Source: Actinophytocola sp. (GTDB lineage: Bacteria; Actinomycetota; Actinomycetes; Mycobacteriales; Pseudonocardiaceae). From it: DNA of 33,011 nt. Both the position numbers and the translations under genes were made by a program. This document shows positions 1 through 8,412 of this stretch, in pieces (position 1 is the first letter of the stretch; every line of letters starts with the position of its first letter). Under the pieces are notes generated by a model. The model was not told the DNA's origin. It worked only from the letters and a program-made list of their open reading frames with translations, and made no database searches. Location: contig NZ_WHTD01000090.1 in the NCBI RefSeq assembly GCF_009379765.1, forward strand, positions 1 through 33,011, in the 5' to 3' direction.

Positions 1-150
1 CGCGCCGGAAGTTCATCACTTGTCTCGCCGGCCCAGCTTCCTGCTGGCGGCGTTGCCGGTCCGCCCGAGTACAACCCGGTACGAGGACGAACCGGCGCCT
101 TGCCAGCAGAAACCTGGATCCGCCGAGATAAGCAACAGACTTCCGGCGCG
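1..150. repeat. Long imperfect inverted repeat (hairpin or MITE-like)
   Basis: The whole stretch reads as one imperfect palindrome centred near base 75. Bases 1-12 (CGCGCCGGAAGT) are exactly complementary to bases 139-150. CTGCTGGC at 41-48 pairs with GCCAGCAG at 102-109, and the centre is GTAC (69-72) against GTAC (79-82). Between these anchors the arms match partly, with small offsets. It sits just past the stop codon of the minus-strand radical SAM gene, so its transcript would form a long hairpin and could end transcription. A decayed miniature transposable element is the alternative. The left edge coincides with the window edge, so the repeat may extend further. Confidence 0.55.
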
Positions 151-155
151 GGACA

Positions 156-2072
156 CTAGACCGGGTTCAGCGGCAGCAGCTTGCGGCCGGTCGGGCCGAT
201 CTCGATGTCGGTGCCCATCGCGGGGCACACGCCGCAGTCGAAGCACGGGGTCCAGCGGCAGTCGTCGAGCTCGCGCTCGTCCAGCGCCTCCTGCCAGTCC
301 TCCCAGAGCCATTCCTTGTCCAGACCCGAGTCCAGGTGGTCCCAGGGCAGGACCTCGTCCTCGGCGCGCTCGCGGGTGGTGAACCACGCGAGGCTCACGC
401 CCAGCGGCTCGAGCTCCTCCGCGGCGGCGGAGATCCAGCGCTCGTAGGAGAAGTGCTCGCTCCAGCCGTCGAACCGGCCGCCGTTGCGCCACGCCCGCTC
501 GATCACCGCGCCGACCCGGCGGTCGCCGCGGGACAGCAGCCCTTCGACGATGCTCGGTTTGCCGTCGTGGTAGCGCATCCCGATGTTGCGGCCGAGGTTG
601 CGGTCGGAGTTGACCGCCTCGCGCAGCTTGCGCAGCCGGTCGTCCACCGTGTCCGGGTCGCACTGCGCGGCCCACTGGAACGGCGTGTGCGGCTTGGGCA
701 CGAACCCGCCGATGGAGATCGTGCAGCGGATGTCCTTGCGGCCACTGGCCTCCCGGCCCGCGCGGATGACCTCCTTGGCCATCGCGGCGATCTGCAGCAC
801 GTCGTCGTCGGTCTCGGTGGGCAGCCCGCACATGAAGTACAGCTTCACCTGCCGCCAGCCGTTCGCGTACGCGGCGCTGACCGTGCGGATGAGGTCCTCT
901 TCGGACACCATCTTGTTGATGACGCGGCGGATCCGCTCGCTGCCGCCCTCCGGGGCGAACGTCAGGCCGGAGCGCCTTCCGTTGCGGGACAGCTCGTTGG
1001 CGAGGTCGATGTTGAACGCGTCGACCCGGGTCGACGGGAGCGACAGGCCGGTGTTGGTGCCCTCGTACCGGTCCGCGAGGCCCTTGGTGATCTCGGCGAT
1101 CTCCGAGTGGTCCGCGCTGGACAGGGACAGCAGGCCGACCTCCTCGAAGCCGCTCGCCTCGAGTCCCTTGTGGACCATCGCGCCGATGCCCTCGATGGAC
1201 CGCTCGCGCACCGGCCGGGTGATCATGCCGGCCTGGCAGAACCGGCAGCCGCGGGTGCAGCCACGGAAGATCTCCACGCTCATCCGCTCGTGCACGCTCT
1301 CCGCGAGCGGCACCAGCGGCTGCTTCGGGTACGGCCACGCGTCGAGGTCCATCGTGGTGCGCTTGGCGACCCGCTCCGGCACCCGGTCGCGGTTGGGCGT
1401 GACCGGGTTGAGCGCGCCGTCGCCGGCGAAGCTCACGTCGTAGAAGCGCGGCACGTACACGCCGCCGGTCTCGGCGAGCCGGGTGAGGATCTCGTCCCGG
1501 CCGCCGGGCGAGCCCTCCCGCTTCCACGCGCGCACCAGGTCGGTGATCTCGAGGACGGCCTCCTCGCCGTCGCCGAGGACGGCCGCGTCGATGAAGTCGG
1601 CGATCGGCTCCGGGTTGAACGCGGCGTGCCCGCCGGCGAGCACGATCGGGTGCTCGCCGGTGCGGTCGGCGGCGTGCAGCGGGATACCGGCGAGGTCGAG
1701 CGCGGACAGCATGTTGGTGTAGCCCAGCTCGGTGGCGAAGCTGATGCCGAGCAGGTCGAACGCGCCGACCGGGCGGTGCCCGTCGACGGTGAACTGCGGC
1801 ACGCCGTGCTCGCGCATCAGCGCCTCGAGGTCGGGCCACACCGCGTACGTCCGCTCGGCCAGGACGTCGGGCTGCTCGTTGAGCACCTCGTAGAGGATCA
1901 TGACGCCCTGGTTGGGCAGGCCGACCTCGTAGGCGTCGGGATACATCAACGCCCAGCGCACGGTAGTGGCGTCCCAGTCCTTGACGGTCGAGTTCAGCTC
2001 CCCGCCGACATACTGGACCGGCTTGGACACCCTGGGCAGCAACGGCTCGAGACTGGGAAAAACGGACTCCAT
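156..2072 (-). CDS. TIGR03960-type B12-binding radical SAM protein
   Basis: This encodes a 638-residue radical SAM enzyme of unknown substrate. The [4Fe-4S]-binding CxxxCxxC motif is at residues about 270-277 (GCTRGCRFC), with an N-terminal cobalamin-binding-like Rossmann region before it (YPDAYEVGLPNQG, GGHAAFNPEP). A Cys-rich tail (CFDCGVCPAMG) lies near the C-terminus. These features and the length fit the TIGR03960 family, which in actinobacteria usually sits beside a TIGR03936 partner and an RNase E/G gene; those would lie to the left of this window. The start is ATG with only a weak ribosome site. It is divergent from the doxX-like gene. The reaction is not known to me. Confidence 0.85.
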   Translation of the reverse strand: MESVFPSLEPLLPRVSKPVQYVGGELNSTVKDWDATTVRWALMYPDAYEVGLPNQGVMILYEVLNEQPDVLAERTYAVWPDLEALMREHGVPQFTVDGHRPVGAFDLLGISFATELGYTNMLSALDLAGIPLHAADRTGEHPIVLAGGHAAFNPEPIADFIDAAVLGDGEEAVLEITDLVRAWKREGSPGGRDEILTRLAETGGVYVPRFYDVSFAGDGALNPVTPNRDRVPERVAKRTTMDLDAWPYPKQPLVPLAESVHERMSVEIFRGCTRGCRFCQAGMITRPVRERSIEGIGAMVHKGLEASGFEEVGLLSLSSADHSEIAEITKGLADRYEGTNTGLSLPSTRVDAFNIDLANELSRNGRRSGLTFAPEGGSERIRRVINKMVSEEDLIRTVSAAYANGWRQVKLYFMCGLPTETDDDVLQIAAMAKEVIRAGREASGRKDIRCTISIGGFVPKPHTPFQWAAQCDPDTVDDRLRKLREAVNSDRNLGRNIGMRYHDGKPSIVEGLLSRGDRRVGAVIERAWRNGGRFDGWSEHFSYERWISAAAEELEPLGVSLAWFTTRERAEDEVLPWDHLDSGLDKEWLWEDWQEALDERELDDCRWTPCFDCGVCPAMGTDIEIGPTGRKLLPLNPV

Positions 2073-2180
2073 AATGCGGCCAGCCTAACCCGCGCGTCTT
2101 GGCGATCACCTGTTGCGCCGATGATCGCGAAGCGAGACAGTTGAACAGTTGACTACCCGTCCTGCCTCTTGGAGGTCATC

Positions 2181-2591
2181 GTGGACGTCGTCGCCCTCAT
2201 CGGACGCATCCTGTTCGCCGTTCTGTTCATCGGCTCCGGCTATGCCCACGTCACCCAGGCCGAAACCATGGGTGGGTACGCCGCGAGCAAGGGCGTGCCC
2301 ATGGCAAAGGTCGCCACCCTCGCCAGTGGCGTGCTGATCATCGTGGGCGGGCTGCTGGTGCTGCTGGGGATCTGGCTCGACCTCGGCGCCCTGCTGCTGG
2401 TGGTCTTCCTGCTCCCGACCGCGTTCCTGATGCACGCGTTCTGGAAGGAGACGGACCCGCAGGCCAAGCAGCTGGAGATGGTCAATTTCAACAAGGCCGT
2501 CGGGCTGGGTGGGGCCGCCCTGCTGATCTTCGCACTCTACGCCGGCTACGGCGACGCCGTCGGCATCACGATCACTGGCCCGCTGTTCTGA
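2181..2591 (+). CDS. DoxX family membrane protein
   Basis: A 136-residue integral membrane protein with four hydrophobic segments at about residues 4-24, 44-64, 66-88 and 105-125, the DoxX layout. The N-terminal stretch ILFAVLFIGSGYAHV resembles the family's first helix. DoxX-like proteins are inner-membrane proteins, some tied to thiol or quinone redox balance; the role here is not shown. I chose GTG at 2181 because a clear GGAGG (2171-2175) lies 5 bases upstream. An in-frame TTG at 2169 would overlap that site. The gene is single, divergent from the radical SAM gene and convergent with the ABC exporter operon. Confidence 0.8.
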   Translation: MDVVALIGRILFAVLFIGSGYAHVTQAETMGGYAASKGVPMAKVATLASGVLIIVGGLLVLLGIWLDLGALLLVVFLLPTAFLMHAFWKETDPQAKQLEMVNFNKAVGLGGAALLIFALYAGYGDAVGITITGPLF

Positions 2592-2597
2592 GCCCCG

Positions 2598-2637
2598 GTC
2601 CTGCTGCTGCGCCGCCGGCTCAGCGCAGCAGCAGGAC
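2598..2637. terminator. Bidirectional hairpin terminator between doxX and permease
   Basis: A perfect 15-bp inverted repeat (2598-2612 and 2623-2637) with a 10-base loop lies between two converging genes. The right arm is inside the last codons of the minus-strand permease, and the loop carries its stop codon. There is no U-tract on either side, as is common in high-GC actinobacteria. Confidence 0.7.
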
Positions 2638-3453
2638 GCCCAGCCTGCGCGACGCCACGACCACGCCGATCGCGGCCATCACCACGAAGTACGCGAGGTG
2701 GCCCAGGATCGACAGGTCGACGAACCCGGTGGACAGCGCCCGCATGATCTCGATCGCGTGGTAGAGCGGCAGGCACTGGACGGCGACCTGGACCGGTCCC
2801 GGGTAGACGGCGAGCGGGAAGAACGTCGTGGAGAACAGGAACATCGGCATCAGCGCGAGCTGCACCAGGTCGAAGTCCTGCCAGGACCGCATGAACGTGG
2901 TGCACGCCATGCCGATGGCGGCGAACGAGAACGCCACCAGCAACGCCGCCGGCAGCGCGAGCACCGCCCACGACGAGGCGAGGAGCCCCATGCCGAGCAT
3001 CACGGCCAGGAAGCCGCACGCGTACATCCCGCCGCGCAGCAGCGCCCAGGCGATCTCACCGACGGCGACGTCGACCGGGCCGAGCGGGGTGGCCAGCATC
3101 GCGTCGTAGAGCCTGGCGTACTTGAACTTGAAGAAGATGTTGAAGGTGGCGTCGTACACCGCGCCGTTCATCGCGGACGCGGCCAGCAGCGCCGGCGCGA
3201 CGTAGGCCACGTAGCCGATGGGCTCGCCGCCCGGCCCGGCGACGTCGCCGACCAGCCTGCCGAACCCGACACCCATGGCGAACAGGTAGAACAGCGGCTC
3301 GCAGAACCCGGACACGACCGCGAGCCAGGCCCGCCGGTTGACCAGCATCGACCGCTCCACCAGGACCCGCGCCCGGCCGGCGTACATGCCGGTCGGCAGC
3401 ATCCGAAGCAGCAGCCCGCCCCGCGGCGGCGCCTCGTCCATCGTGGCCGTCAC
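2620..3453 (-). CDS. ABC-2 exporter permease (NodJ/DrrB-like), second subunit
   Basis: A 277-residue polytopic membrane protein with six likely helices. The segment YVAYVAPALLAASAMNGAV and the following FKYARLYDAMLATPL with GEIAWALLRG are characteristic of NodJ/DrrB-type ABC-2 permeases. It would pair with the upstream permease and the ATPase at 4578-5504 to export a lipid-like or drug-like substrate, which the sequence does not reveal. The start is GTG at 3453, whose GTGA overlaps the stop of the preceding permease, implying translational coupling. An ATG four codons in is the alternative start. The 3' end is folded into the convergent terminator. Confidence 0.85.
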   Translation of the reverse strand: MTATMDEAPPRGGLLLRMLPTGMYAGRARVLVERSMLVNRRAWLAVVSGFCEPLFYLFAMGVGFGRLVGDVAGPGGEPIGYVAYVAPALLAASAMNGAVYDATFNIFFKFKYARLYDAMLATPLGPVDVAVGEIAWALLRGGMYACGFLAVMLGMGLLASSWAVLALPAALLVAFSFAAIGMACTTFMRSWQDFDLVQLALMPMFLFSTTFFPLAVYPGPVQVAVQCLPLYHAIEIMRALSTGFVDLSILGHLAYFVVMAAIGVVVASRRLGVLLLR

Positions 3454-4286
3454 GACGACAGCCGCCGCCGGTAGTTGCGCGCGGCGATCCGGGCGCCGCC
3501 GAGGAACAACGCGAGCAGGAACGCGAGGTGGCCGAGCGCGGGCCACCAGGCGAGCGTGCCGAACGCGGCGTCCCGGCCGAACTCGGTGCCGTGCCAGACC
3601 GGGGTGACCCAGGCGATCGGGCGGATCCACACCGGCAGCTGCTCGACGGGGAAGAACGCGCCGGCGAACAGTGTCATGGGCATCACGACGAACCGGAAGA
3701 TCGCATTGAACTGCTGCCCCTCCGACTCGATGGTGGCCGCGTAGGCCGTGATCGGCGCGGCGACGGCCAGCCCGGTGAGCACGGCGACCACGAGCGTCAG
3801 CAGCACCCCCGGCCCGGTGAGCGTGCCGAGTGCCGCCGCGACCACCAGGTAGGCGGCGCCGGCCCCGGCCAGCCGGATGCCGACCCAGCTGAGGTGGCCG
3901 GCGAGGATCTGCGCGGGACTGATCGGCGACGCGCTGATGGCGTGGTAGGTCTGCTGCCACTTGAACGCCGACAGGACGGGGTAGGTGGACTCGAACGCGG
4001 CGATCTGCGCGGCCGTGGCCACCAGCAGCGCGGGCGCGAGGTAGACGACGTAGCGCAGGCCCCCGGTGGCGTCGGTCGACTGGACCTGCGAGCCGAGACC
4101 GAACCCCAGCGCCAGCAGGAACAGCACCGGCTGGACGATGCTGGAGACCACGGTGGCCCGCCAGTTGCGGCGGTACCAGGTCCACATGCCCTCGACCACG
4201 ATAAGCGGGCCCCGCACGAGCCCGAGCACCCGGCCCGTGCTCGGCCGCGGCACGGCCGGCGCGTCCACTTCGGACTGTCGGGTCAT
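3450..4286 (-). CDS. ABC-2 exporter permease, first subunit
   Basis: A 278-residue ABC-2 type permease. After a cytoplasmic N-terminus of about 45 residues come hydrophobic spans such as VVSSIVQPVLFLLALGFGLG and YVVYLAPALLVATAAQIAAF, a motif set parallel to that of its neighbour. The paired permeases suggest a heterodimeric channel powered by the ATPase encoded upstream. Its TGA overlaps the GTG of the next gene by 4 bases. It starts 28 bases after the relic at 4315-4570, so the operon order is ATPase, relic, permease, permease. Confidence 0.85.
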   Translation of the reverse strand: MTRQSEVDAPAVPRPSTGRVLGLVRGPLIVVEGMWTWYRRNWRATVVSSIVQPVLFLLALGFGLGSQVQSTDATGGLRYVVYLAPALLVATAAQIAAFESTYPVLSAFKWQQTYHAISASPISPAQILAGHLSWVGIRLAGAGAAYLVVAAALGTLTGPGVLLTLVVAVLTGLAVAAPITAYAATIESEGQQFNAIFRFVVMPMTLFAGAFFPVEQLPVWIRPIAWVTPVWHGTEFGRDAAFGTLAWWPALGHLAFLLALFLGGARIAARNYRRRLSS

Positions 4287-4314
4287 CGGCCGGTCCTCCG
4301 GGTGGGCCGCGGCC

Positions 4315-4570
4315 TCAGGTGACCGACGTGAGCGTGAGGTGGTAGACCACGTTCACCGCGAGGTCGCCGCTGCTCCCCGTGATCACCAGCTCGTGCGGCC
4401 CGGCCTTCAGCAGCGGCAACGCGAACCAGAGGCCGCAGCCGAAGCCGCCGTACGTGCCCGCGATCCCGGTGGTCGGGTTGTCCTGGGCGGCCAGGAGGCA
4501 ACCGAACTGCTCGGCGATCAGCGGCACAGTTCTGGGTCAGCCCGGTAACCACCATCGGTGTGCTTGTCAC
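4315..4570 (-). pseudogene. Broken gene relic inside the ABC exporter operon
   Basis: The only long open stretch (4315-4527) would give 70 residues ending in a beta-rich sequence (GPHELVITGSSGDLAV, then VVYHLTL). This resembles the C-terminal end of a family of secreted bacterial proteins of about 200 residues with a PLxPGxHxI-type pattern. It has no ribosome site and an in-frame TGA just upstream of its GTG. In the neighbouring frame a GTG at 4570 follows AAGGGG, and would read VTSTPMVVTGLTQN before losing sense. I read this as a gene that lost its middle and its frame, though a short genuine protein cannot be excluded. Confidence 0.45.
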
Positions 4571-4577
4571 CCCTTCC

Positions 4578-5504
4578 CTAGTCCACCAACGTTCGGCCGG
4601 TCAACCGTAAGAAGACGTCCTCGAGGGTGCTGCGCCGCACGATGCTGGAGACAGGCCGCACGCCCCGCGCATGCACCGCCTCGAGCACGGTCTCGCCGTC
4701 GGCGGCGTAGAGCAGGACGCGGTCGGGCAGCACCTCGACCCGGTCGGCGAGGTCCTCCAGCGCGTGCCCGGTGTTCTCACCGGGCGGGAAGCGCAGCTCC
4801 AGCACCTCGCGGGTGGAGTACCGGCCGATGAGCTCGGCGGGGCTGCCCTCGGCGACGATGCGCCCGCCGTCCATGACGACCAGGCGGTCGCACAGCTGCT
4901 CGGCCTCGTCCATGTAGTGAGTGGTGATGATGAGCGTGACGCCGCTCTGCTTGAGCCGGAACAGCCGGTCCCACAGCAGGTGCCGGGCCTGCGGGTCGAG
5001 GCCCGTGGTCGGCTCGTCGAGCAGCATCAGTTCGGGGTCGTTGATGAGCGAGCGGGCGATGGTGAGCCTGCGCTTCATGCCCCCGGACAGCGGCTCGACC
5101 TCGTCGTCGGCGCGCTCGGTGAGCTGGGCGAAGTCGAGCAGTTCGGCCGCCTTCTCGCGGACGTGGGACTTGGACAGCCCGAAGTAGCGGCCGTAGACGT
5201 GCAGGTTCTGCCGCACGGTGAGCTCGGAGTCGAGGTTGTCCAGCTGTGGCACCACGCCCAGCCGGGCCCGGATCCGCGGCCCGTCCCGCTCGGGGTCCAT
5301 GCCCAGGACCGTGAGCTCGCCGCCGGACCGGGGCGAGACGCATCCCACCATCCGCATGGTGGACGACTTGCCCGCGCCGTTGGGCCCCAGGAACCCGAAC
5401 GCCTCGCCCCGCCGGACCTCGACGTCGATCCCGTCGACCGCGGCGAACTCGCCGAACCGCTTCACCAGCCCCCGCGCGCGAACCAGCGCACCGTTGTCAC
5501 CCAC
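4578..5504 (-). CDS. ABC exporter ATPase (DrrA/NodI-like)
   Basis: A 308-residue ATP-binding subunit. Walker A GPNGAGKSS is at residues 40-48, the signature is LSGGMKRR, Walker B is LMLLDEPTTGLD, and the H-loop lies in TTHYMDEAEQ. A C-terminal domain of about 90 residues ends DVFLRLTGR, as in daunorubicin-type exporters. It energises the two downstream permeases. The frame stays open back to 5669, but family length and a start close to the conserved VRARGLVKRFG point to GTG at 5504; no strong ribosome site supports any start. It is the first gene of the operon. Confidence 0.85.
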   Translation of the reverse strand: MGDNGALVRARGLVKRFGEFAAVDGIDVEVRRGEAFGFLGPNGAGKSSTMRMVGCVSPRSGGELTVLGMDPERDGPRIRARLGVVPQLDNLDSELTVRQNLHVYGRYFGLSKSHVREKAAELLDFAQLTERADDEVEPLSGGMKRRLTIARSLINDPELMLLDEPTTGLDPQARHLLWDRLFRLKQSGVTLIITTHYMDEAEQLCDRLVVMDGGRIVAEGSPAELIGRYSTREVLELRFPPGENTGHALEDLADRVEVLPDRVLLYAADGETVLEAVHARGVRPVSSIVRRSTLEDVFLRLTGRTLVD

Positions 5505-5760
5505 GCTCGGCAGACTAGATGCCGGCACCGACAAGTCGAACGAGTTTACGTGCCGAGCCGACGTGGACCGGGTCCGGCGAACCGTCGGTCGAGAGGCGGG
5601 ATCCGCAGCGCGCGGCGCAGCCAGCCGCTGGTCGACCAGGTCGGCCAGGCCGCGGTCGAGGGTCTGCACGACCGTGTCGTGGCGAACGTGCGCTCGGTCA
5701 GCGCACCGTCACGGATTGTTGATGACGAGTTCGCCCACCGTTCACCAGCCCTCGGCCGAG

Positions 5761-6168
5761 TCAGACCTCGGGGAACCAGAGGTCGATCTCGCGCTTGGCC
5801 GACTCCGGGGAGTCCGAGCCGTGCACGATGTTGTACTGCACCTCGACGGCGAAGTCGCCGCGGATGCTGCCGGTGGCGGACTGCACCGGGTTGGTGGCGC
5901 CGGCCAGCTGCCGGAACGCCGCGATCGCGTTCTCGCCCTCGACGACCATCGCGACCAGCGGGCCGGAGGTGATGAACTCGAGCAGCGACTCGTAGAACGG
6001 CTTGCCCGCGTGCTCGGCGTAGTGCTGCTCGGCCACCGAACGCTCGACGTTCCGCAGCTCCAGCGCGGCCAGCGTGAGGCCCTTGCGCTCGATGCGGGAG
6101 ATGACCTCCCCGACCAGGCGACGGCTGACACCGTCCGGCTTCACGAGGACCAAACTGCGCTCGCTCAC
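5761..6168 (-). CDS. ndk: Nucleoside-diphosphate kinase
   Basis: A 135-residue enzyme that transfers the gamma phosphate from ATP to nucleoside diphosphates through a phosphohistidine. The active-site His is residue 116 in NIVHGSD. The N-terminus LVLVKPDGV and the loop ATNPVQSATGSIRGDF are diagnostic; the usual GTIRGDF is GSIRGDF here. The start is GTG at 6168 with AAGGAGA five bases upstream. It is divergent from the GntR regulator. In actinobacteria ndk commonly lies next to the DUF4233-folC-valS cluster, as here. Confidence 0.97.
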   Translation of the reverse strand: MSERSLVLVKPDGVSRRLVGEVISRIERKGLTLAALELRNVERSVAEQHYAEHAGKPFYESLLEFITSGPLVAMVVEGENAIAAFRQLAGATNPVQSATGSIRGDFAVEVQYNIVHGSDSPESAKREIDLWFPEV

Positions 6169-6243
6169 GACTCTCCTTCAGACACTGGATGTGTGTGCCG
6201 GCGCAGCCTAGCGTCCCGCCTCGGGACCGTTACCGTGAACGCC

Positions 6244-6606
6244 GTGCCAGCAGATCTGATCACCATCGACGTCTCCTCGAGCCAGCCGCCGTTCGAGCAG
6301 GTCCGCTCCCAGCTGGCCCGCCGGATCAGCGACCGCACGCTGGCCGTCGGTACCCGGCTGCCGACCGTCCGCGCACTCGCCACCGAGCTCGGCCTCGCCG
6401 CGAACACCGTCGCGCGGGCCTACCGCGAGCTCGAGGAGGCCGGCATGGTCGAGACCCGCGGCCGGGCCGGCACGTTCGTCAGCGCGCTCGGCGACCGCAG
6501 CCGGATCGCGCTGCGCCAGGCCGCCGCGGAGTACGCGGCCACCGTGCACGCGCTGGGCATCGACACCGACGAGGCCATGGAGGCGGCCCGAGCAGCGCTC
6601 AGCTGA
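6244..6606 (+). CDS. Short GntR-family regulator (YtrA-like)
   Basis: A 120-residue DNA-binding protein. Residues about 10-78 form the GntR winged helix (PPFEQVRSQLARRI, TLAVGTRLPTVRALATELGL, NTVARAYRELEEAGMVETR). The tail of about 40 residues is too short for a FadR/HutC effector domain, which matches the YtrA subfamily. Such proteins often control neighbouring ABC transporters; the exporter at 2620-5504 is a possible but unproven target. The start is GTG at 6244; GTG at 6235 is in frame and also possible. It is divergent from ndk and convergent with the DUF4233 gene. Confidence 0.85.
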   Translation: MPADLITIDVSSSQPPFEQVRSQLARRISDRTLAVGTRLPTVRALATELGLAANTVARAYRELEEAGMVETRGRAGTFVSALGDRSRIALRQAAAEYAATVHALGIDTDEAMEAARAALS

Positions 6607-6642
6607 GCGTCGCGACGAGCGCGGCCGGCCGGCCGGCCGGCT

Positions 6643-7044
6643 TCAGTCCTCTGTGGACCCGGGCTTGGCGGCCCGCTGGCCCGGCAGCCGCCCTTCGGCC
6701 ATCCGGCGCGCGACGTCCCAGCGCATCCACAGCAGGATCGCCCACACCACGCCGAACACGAGTCCCAGGATGCCCAGCGCGGGCAGCGCGAGCCAGCAGA
6801 CGATCATCACGACCTGCAGGCCGGCCGCGACCCAGATGCCGTACGGCTTGCGCAGCACCGCGCAGGTGAGCAGCAACGCGAGCGCCAGCACGCCGACCAG
6901 CACGCCCTGCCAGGTGGCCATGCCGCTGCCCAGGTTGGCGACGACCGGCATGGACAGCAGCACGACGATGACCTCGAGCAGCAGCGTCGCCGCCATCACC
7001 CCGGCGAACGACCTCATCGGGTTGGCGGGCGGCTTGGTGCTCAC
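6643..7044 (-). CDS. DUF4233 membrane protein
   Basis: A 133-residue membrane protein with four hydrophobic segments (about residues 12-37, 43-63, 70-87 and 88-106) and a basic cytoplasmic tail. It matches the DUF4233 family, which in actinobacteria is encoded immediately after folC. Its GTG start overlaps the folC stop by 4 bases (GTGA), so translation is coupled. The function is unknown; the constant linkage to folC suggests an envelope role co-expressed with folate metabolism, which is inference. Just past its stop lies a GC-rich self-complementary tract (GGCCGGCCGGCCGG) between the converging genes. Confidence 0.85.
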   Translation of the reverse strand: MSTKPPANPMRSFAGVMAATLLLEVIVVLLSMPVVANLGSGMATWQGVLVGVLALALLLTCAVLRKPYGIWVAAGLQVVMIVCWLALPALGILGLVFGVVWAILLWMRWDVARRMAEGRLPGQRAAKPGSTED

Positions 7045-8408
7045 GCGGGCTGCTTTCCGAAGAGCGCCCGGGTCTCACCCGCGGTGACGACGGAGCCCGT
7101 GACCACCACGCCGACACCGGACATGGGCTCGTTGGTCCCGATGTCCTCCTCGGCGAGGCGGATCGCGGTCTCCACCGCGTCGTCCAGCCGGGGCGCCACG
7201 GTCACCCGGTCCACGCCGAACATCTCGACCGCGACCTCCCCGAGCTCGTTCGGATCCATCGCCCGCTCGGAGGAGTTCGTGGTGATCACCACCTCGTGCA
7301 GCACCGGCTCCAGCGCGGCCAGGATGCCCTGGACGTCCTTGTCCCGCATGGCCCCCACGACGCCGACCAGGTTGCGGAACCCGAAGTCCTCGTCCAGCGC
7401 GGTCGCGAGCGCGCGGGCGCCGTGCGGGTTGTGCGCCGCGTCGACGAACACGCTCGGCGCCGAGCGGACCCGCTCCAGCCGGCCCGGCACGACCACCGAC
7501 GCGAAACCCTCCCGGATCGCCTCACTGTCCAGCGCCCGTTGCGCGCCCGCGCCGAAGAACGCCTCCACCGCGGCGAGCGCCAGCGCCGCGTTGTCGGCCT
7601 GGTGCGCGCCGTGCAGCGGCAGGAAGATCTCGTCGTACGCGCCGCCGAGCCCTTGCAGCTTGAGCTGCTGCCCGCCGACCGCGACGTCCCGGCGCAGCAC
7701 GCCGAACTCCATGCCCGCCCTGGCGACCGTGGCGTCCACCTCGGCACACCGTTCCAACAGGACGGTCGCGACCTCGGGCGACTGCTCGGCGAGCAACGCG
7801 ATCGCGCCGGGCTTGATGATCCCCGCCTTCTCGCGCGCGATGCCGGCGAGGTCCGGGCCGAGGTACTCGACGTGGTCGACCCCGATCGGACCCACCACCG
7901 CGACCCGGGCGTCGGCCACGTTGGTGGCGTCCCAGGTGCCGCCGAGGCCGACCTCGAGCACCGCCGCGTCGACCGGCGCGTCGGCGAACGCGGCGAACGC
8001 CATGCCGGTGAGCACCTCGAACTTGGAGAGCTGCACCTCCGCGCCGCGGTCGATCATCGCCATGTACGGCTCGACATCCCGGTACACCTCGACGTAGCGC
8101 TCCGGCGCGATCGGCGCCGAGTCGATCGCGATCCGCTCGGTCACCAGCTGCAGGTGGGGGCTGGTGAACCGGCCGACCCGCAGGCCGATCCGGCTGAGCA
8201 GCGCGTCGATCATCCGCGCCACCGACGTCTTGCCGTTGGTGCCCGCGACATGTAGTGCCGGGTAGGTCCTGTGTGGGTCGCCGAGCATGTCGACGAGTGC
8301 CGCGATCCTGGTCAGCGACGGCTCGATCCTGGTCTCGGGCCAGCGGGTGTTGAGCTCCGCCTCGACCTGGCGGAGGTCGTCCCAGACCGACTCGTCCACT
8401 GTGGACAT
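7041..8408 (-). CDS. folC: Bifunctional folylpolyglutamate / dihydrofolate synthase
   Basis: A 455-residue Mur-ligase-family enzyme that adds glutamates to folates and may also join dihydropteroate to glutamate. The P-loop HVAGTNGKTS is at residues 53-62, the FTSPHL motif follows, and the C-terminal domain holds VFVDAAHNPHGA. ATG at 8408 is preceded by GGGGAG and lies just past the valS stop (8413), so valS-folC-DUF4233 form one operon. The open frame runs further upstream only as an out-of-frame shadow of valS. Confidence 0.95.
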   Translation of the reverse strand: MSTVDESVWDDLRQVEAELNTRWPETRIEPSLTRIAALVDMLGDPHRTYPALHVAGTNGKTSVARMIDALLSRIGLRVGRFTSPHLQLVTERIAIDSAPIAPERYVEVYRDVEPYMAMIDRGAEVQLSKFEVLTGMAFAAFADAPVDAAVLEVGLGGTWDATNVADARVAVVGPIGVDHVEYLGPDLAGIAREKAGIIKPGAIALLAEQSPEVATVLLERCAEVDATVARAGMEFGVLRRDVAVGGQQLKLQGLGGAYDEIFLPLHGAHQADNAALALAAVEAFFGAGAQRALDSEAIREGFASVVVPGRLERVRSAPSVFVDAAHNPHGARALATALDEDFGFRNLVGVVGAMRDKDVQGILAALEPVLHEVVITTNSSERAMDPNELGEVAVEMFGVDRVTVAPRLDDAVETAIRLAEEDIGTNEPMSGVGVVVTGSVVTAGETRALFGKQPA

Positions 8409-8412
8409 CCGG

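Noticed and set aside
336..2144. A 602-codon plus-strand open frame opposite the radical SAM gene.
   Set aside because: The antisense strand carries the conserved CxxxCxxC protein; the plus product is a repetitive high-GC shadow.
5505..5669. N-terminal extension of the ABC ATPase to ATG 5669.
   Set aside because: The extra 55 residues are not family-like and lack a ribosome site.
6625..6642. GGCCGGCCGGCCGG tract as a terminator.
   Set aside because: It can pair with itself in several registers but has no defined stem-loop; mentioned only with the neighbouring gene.
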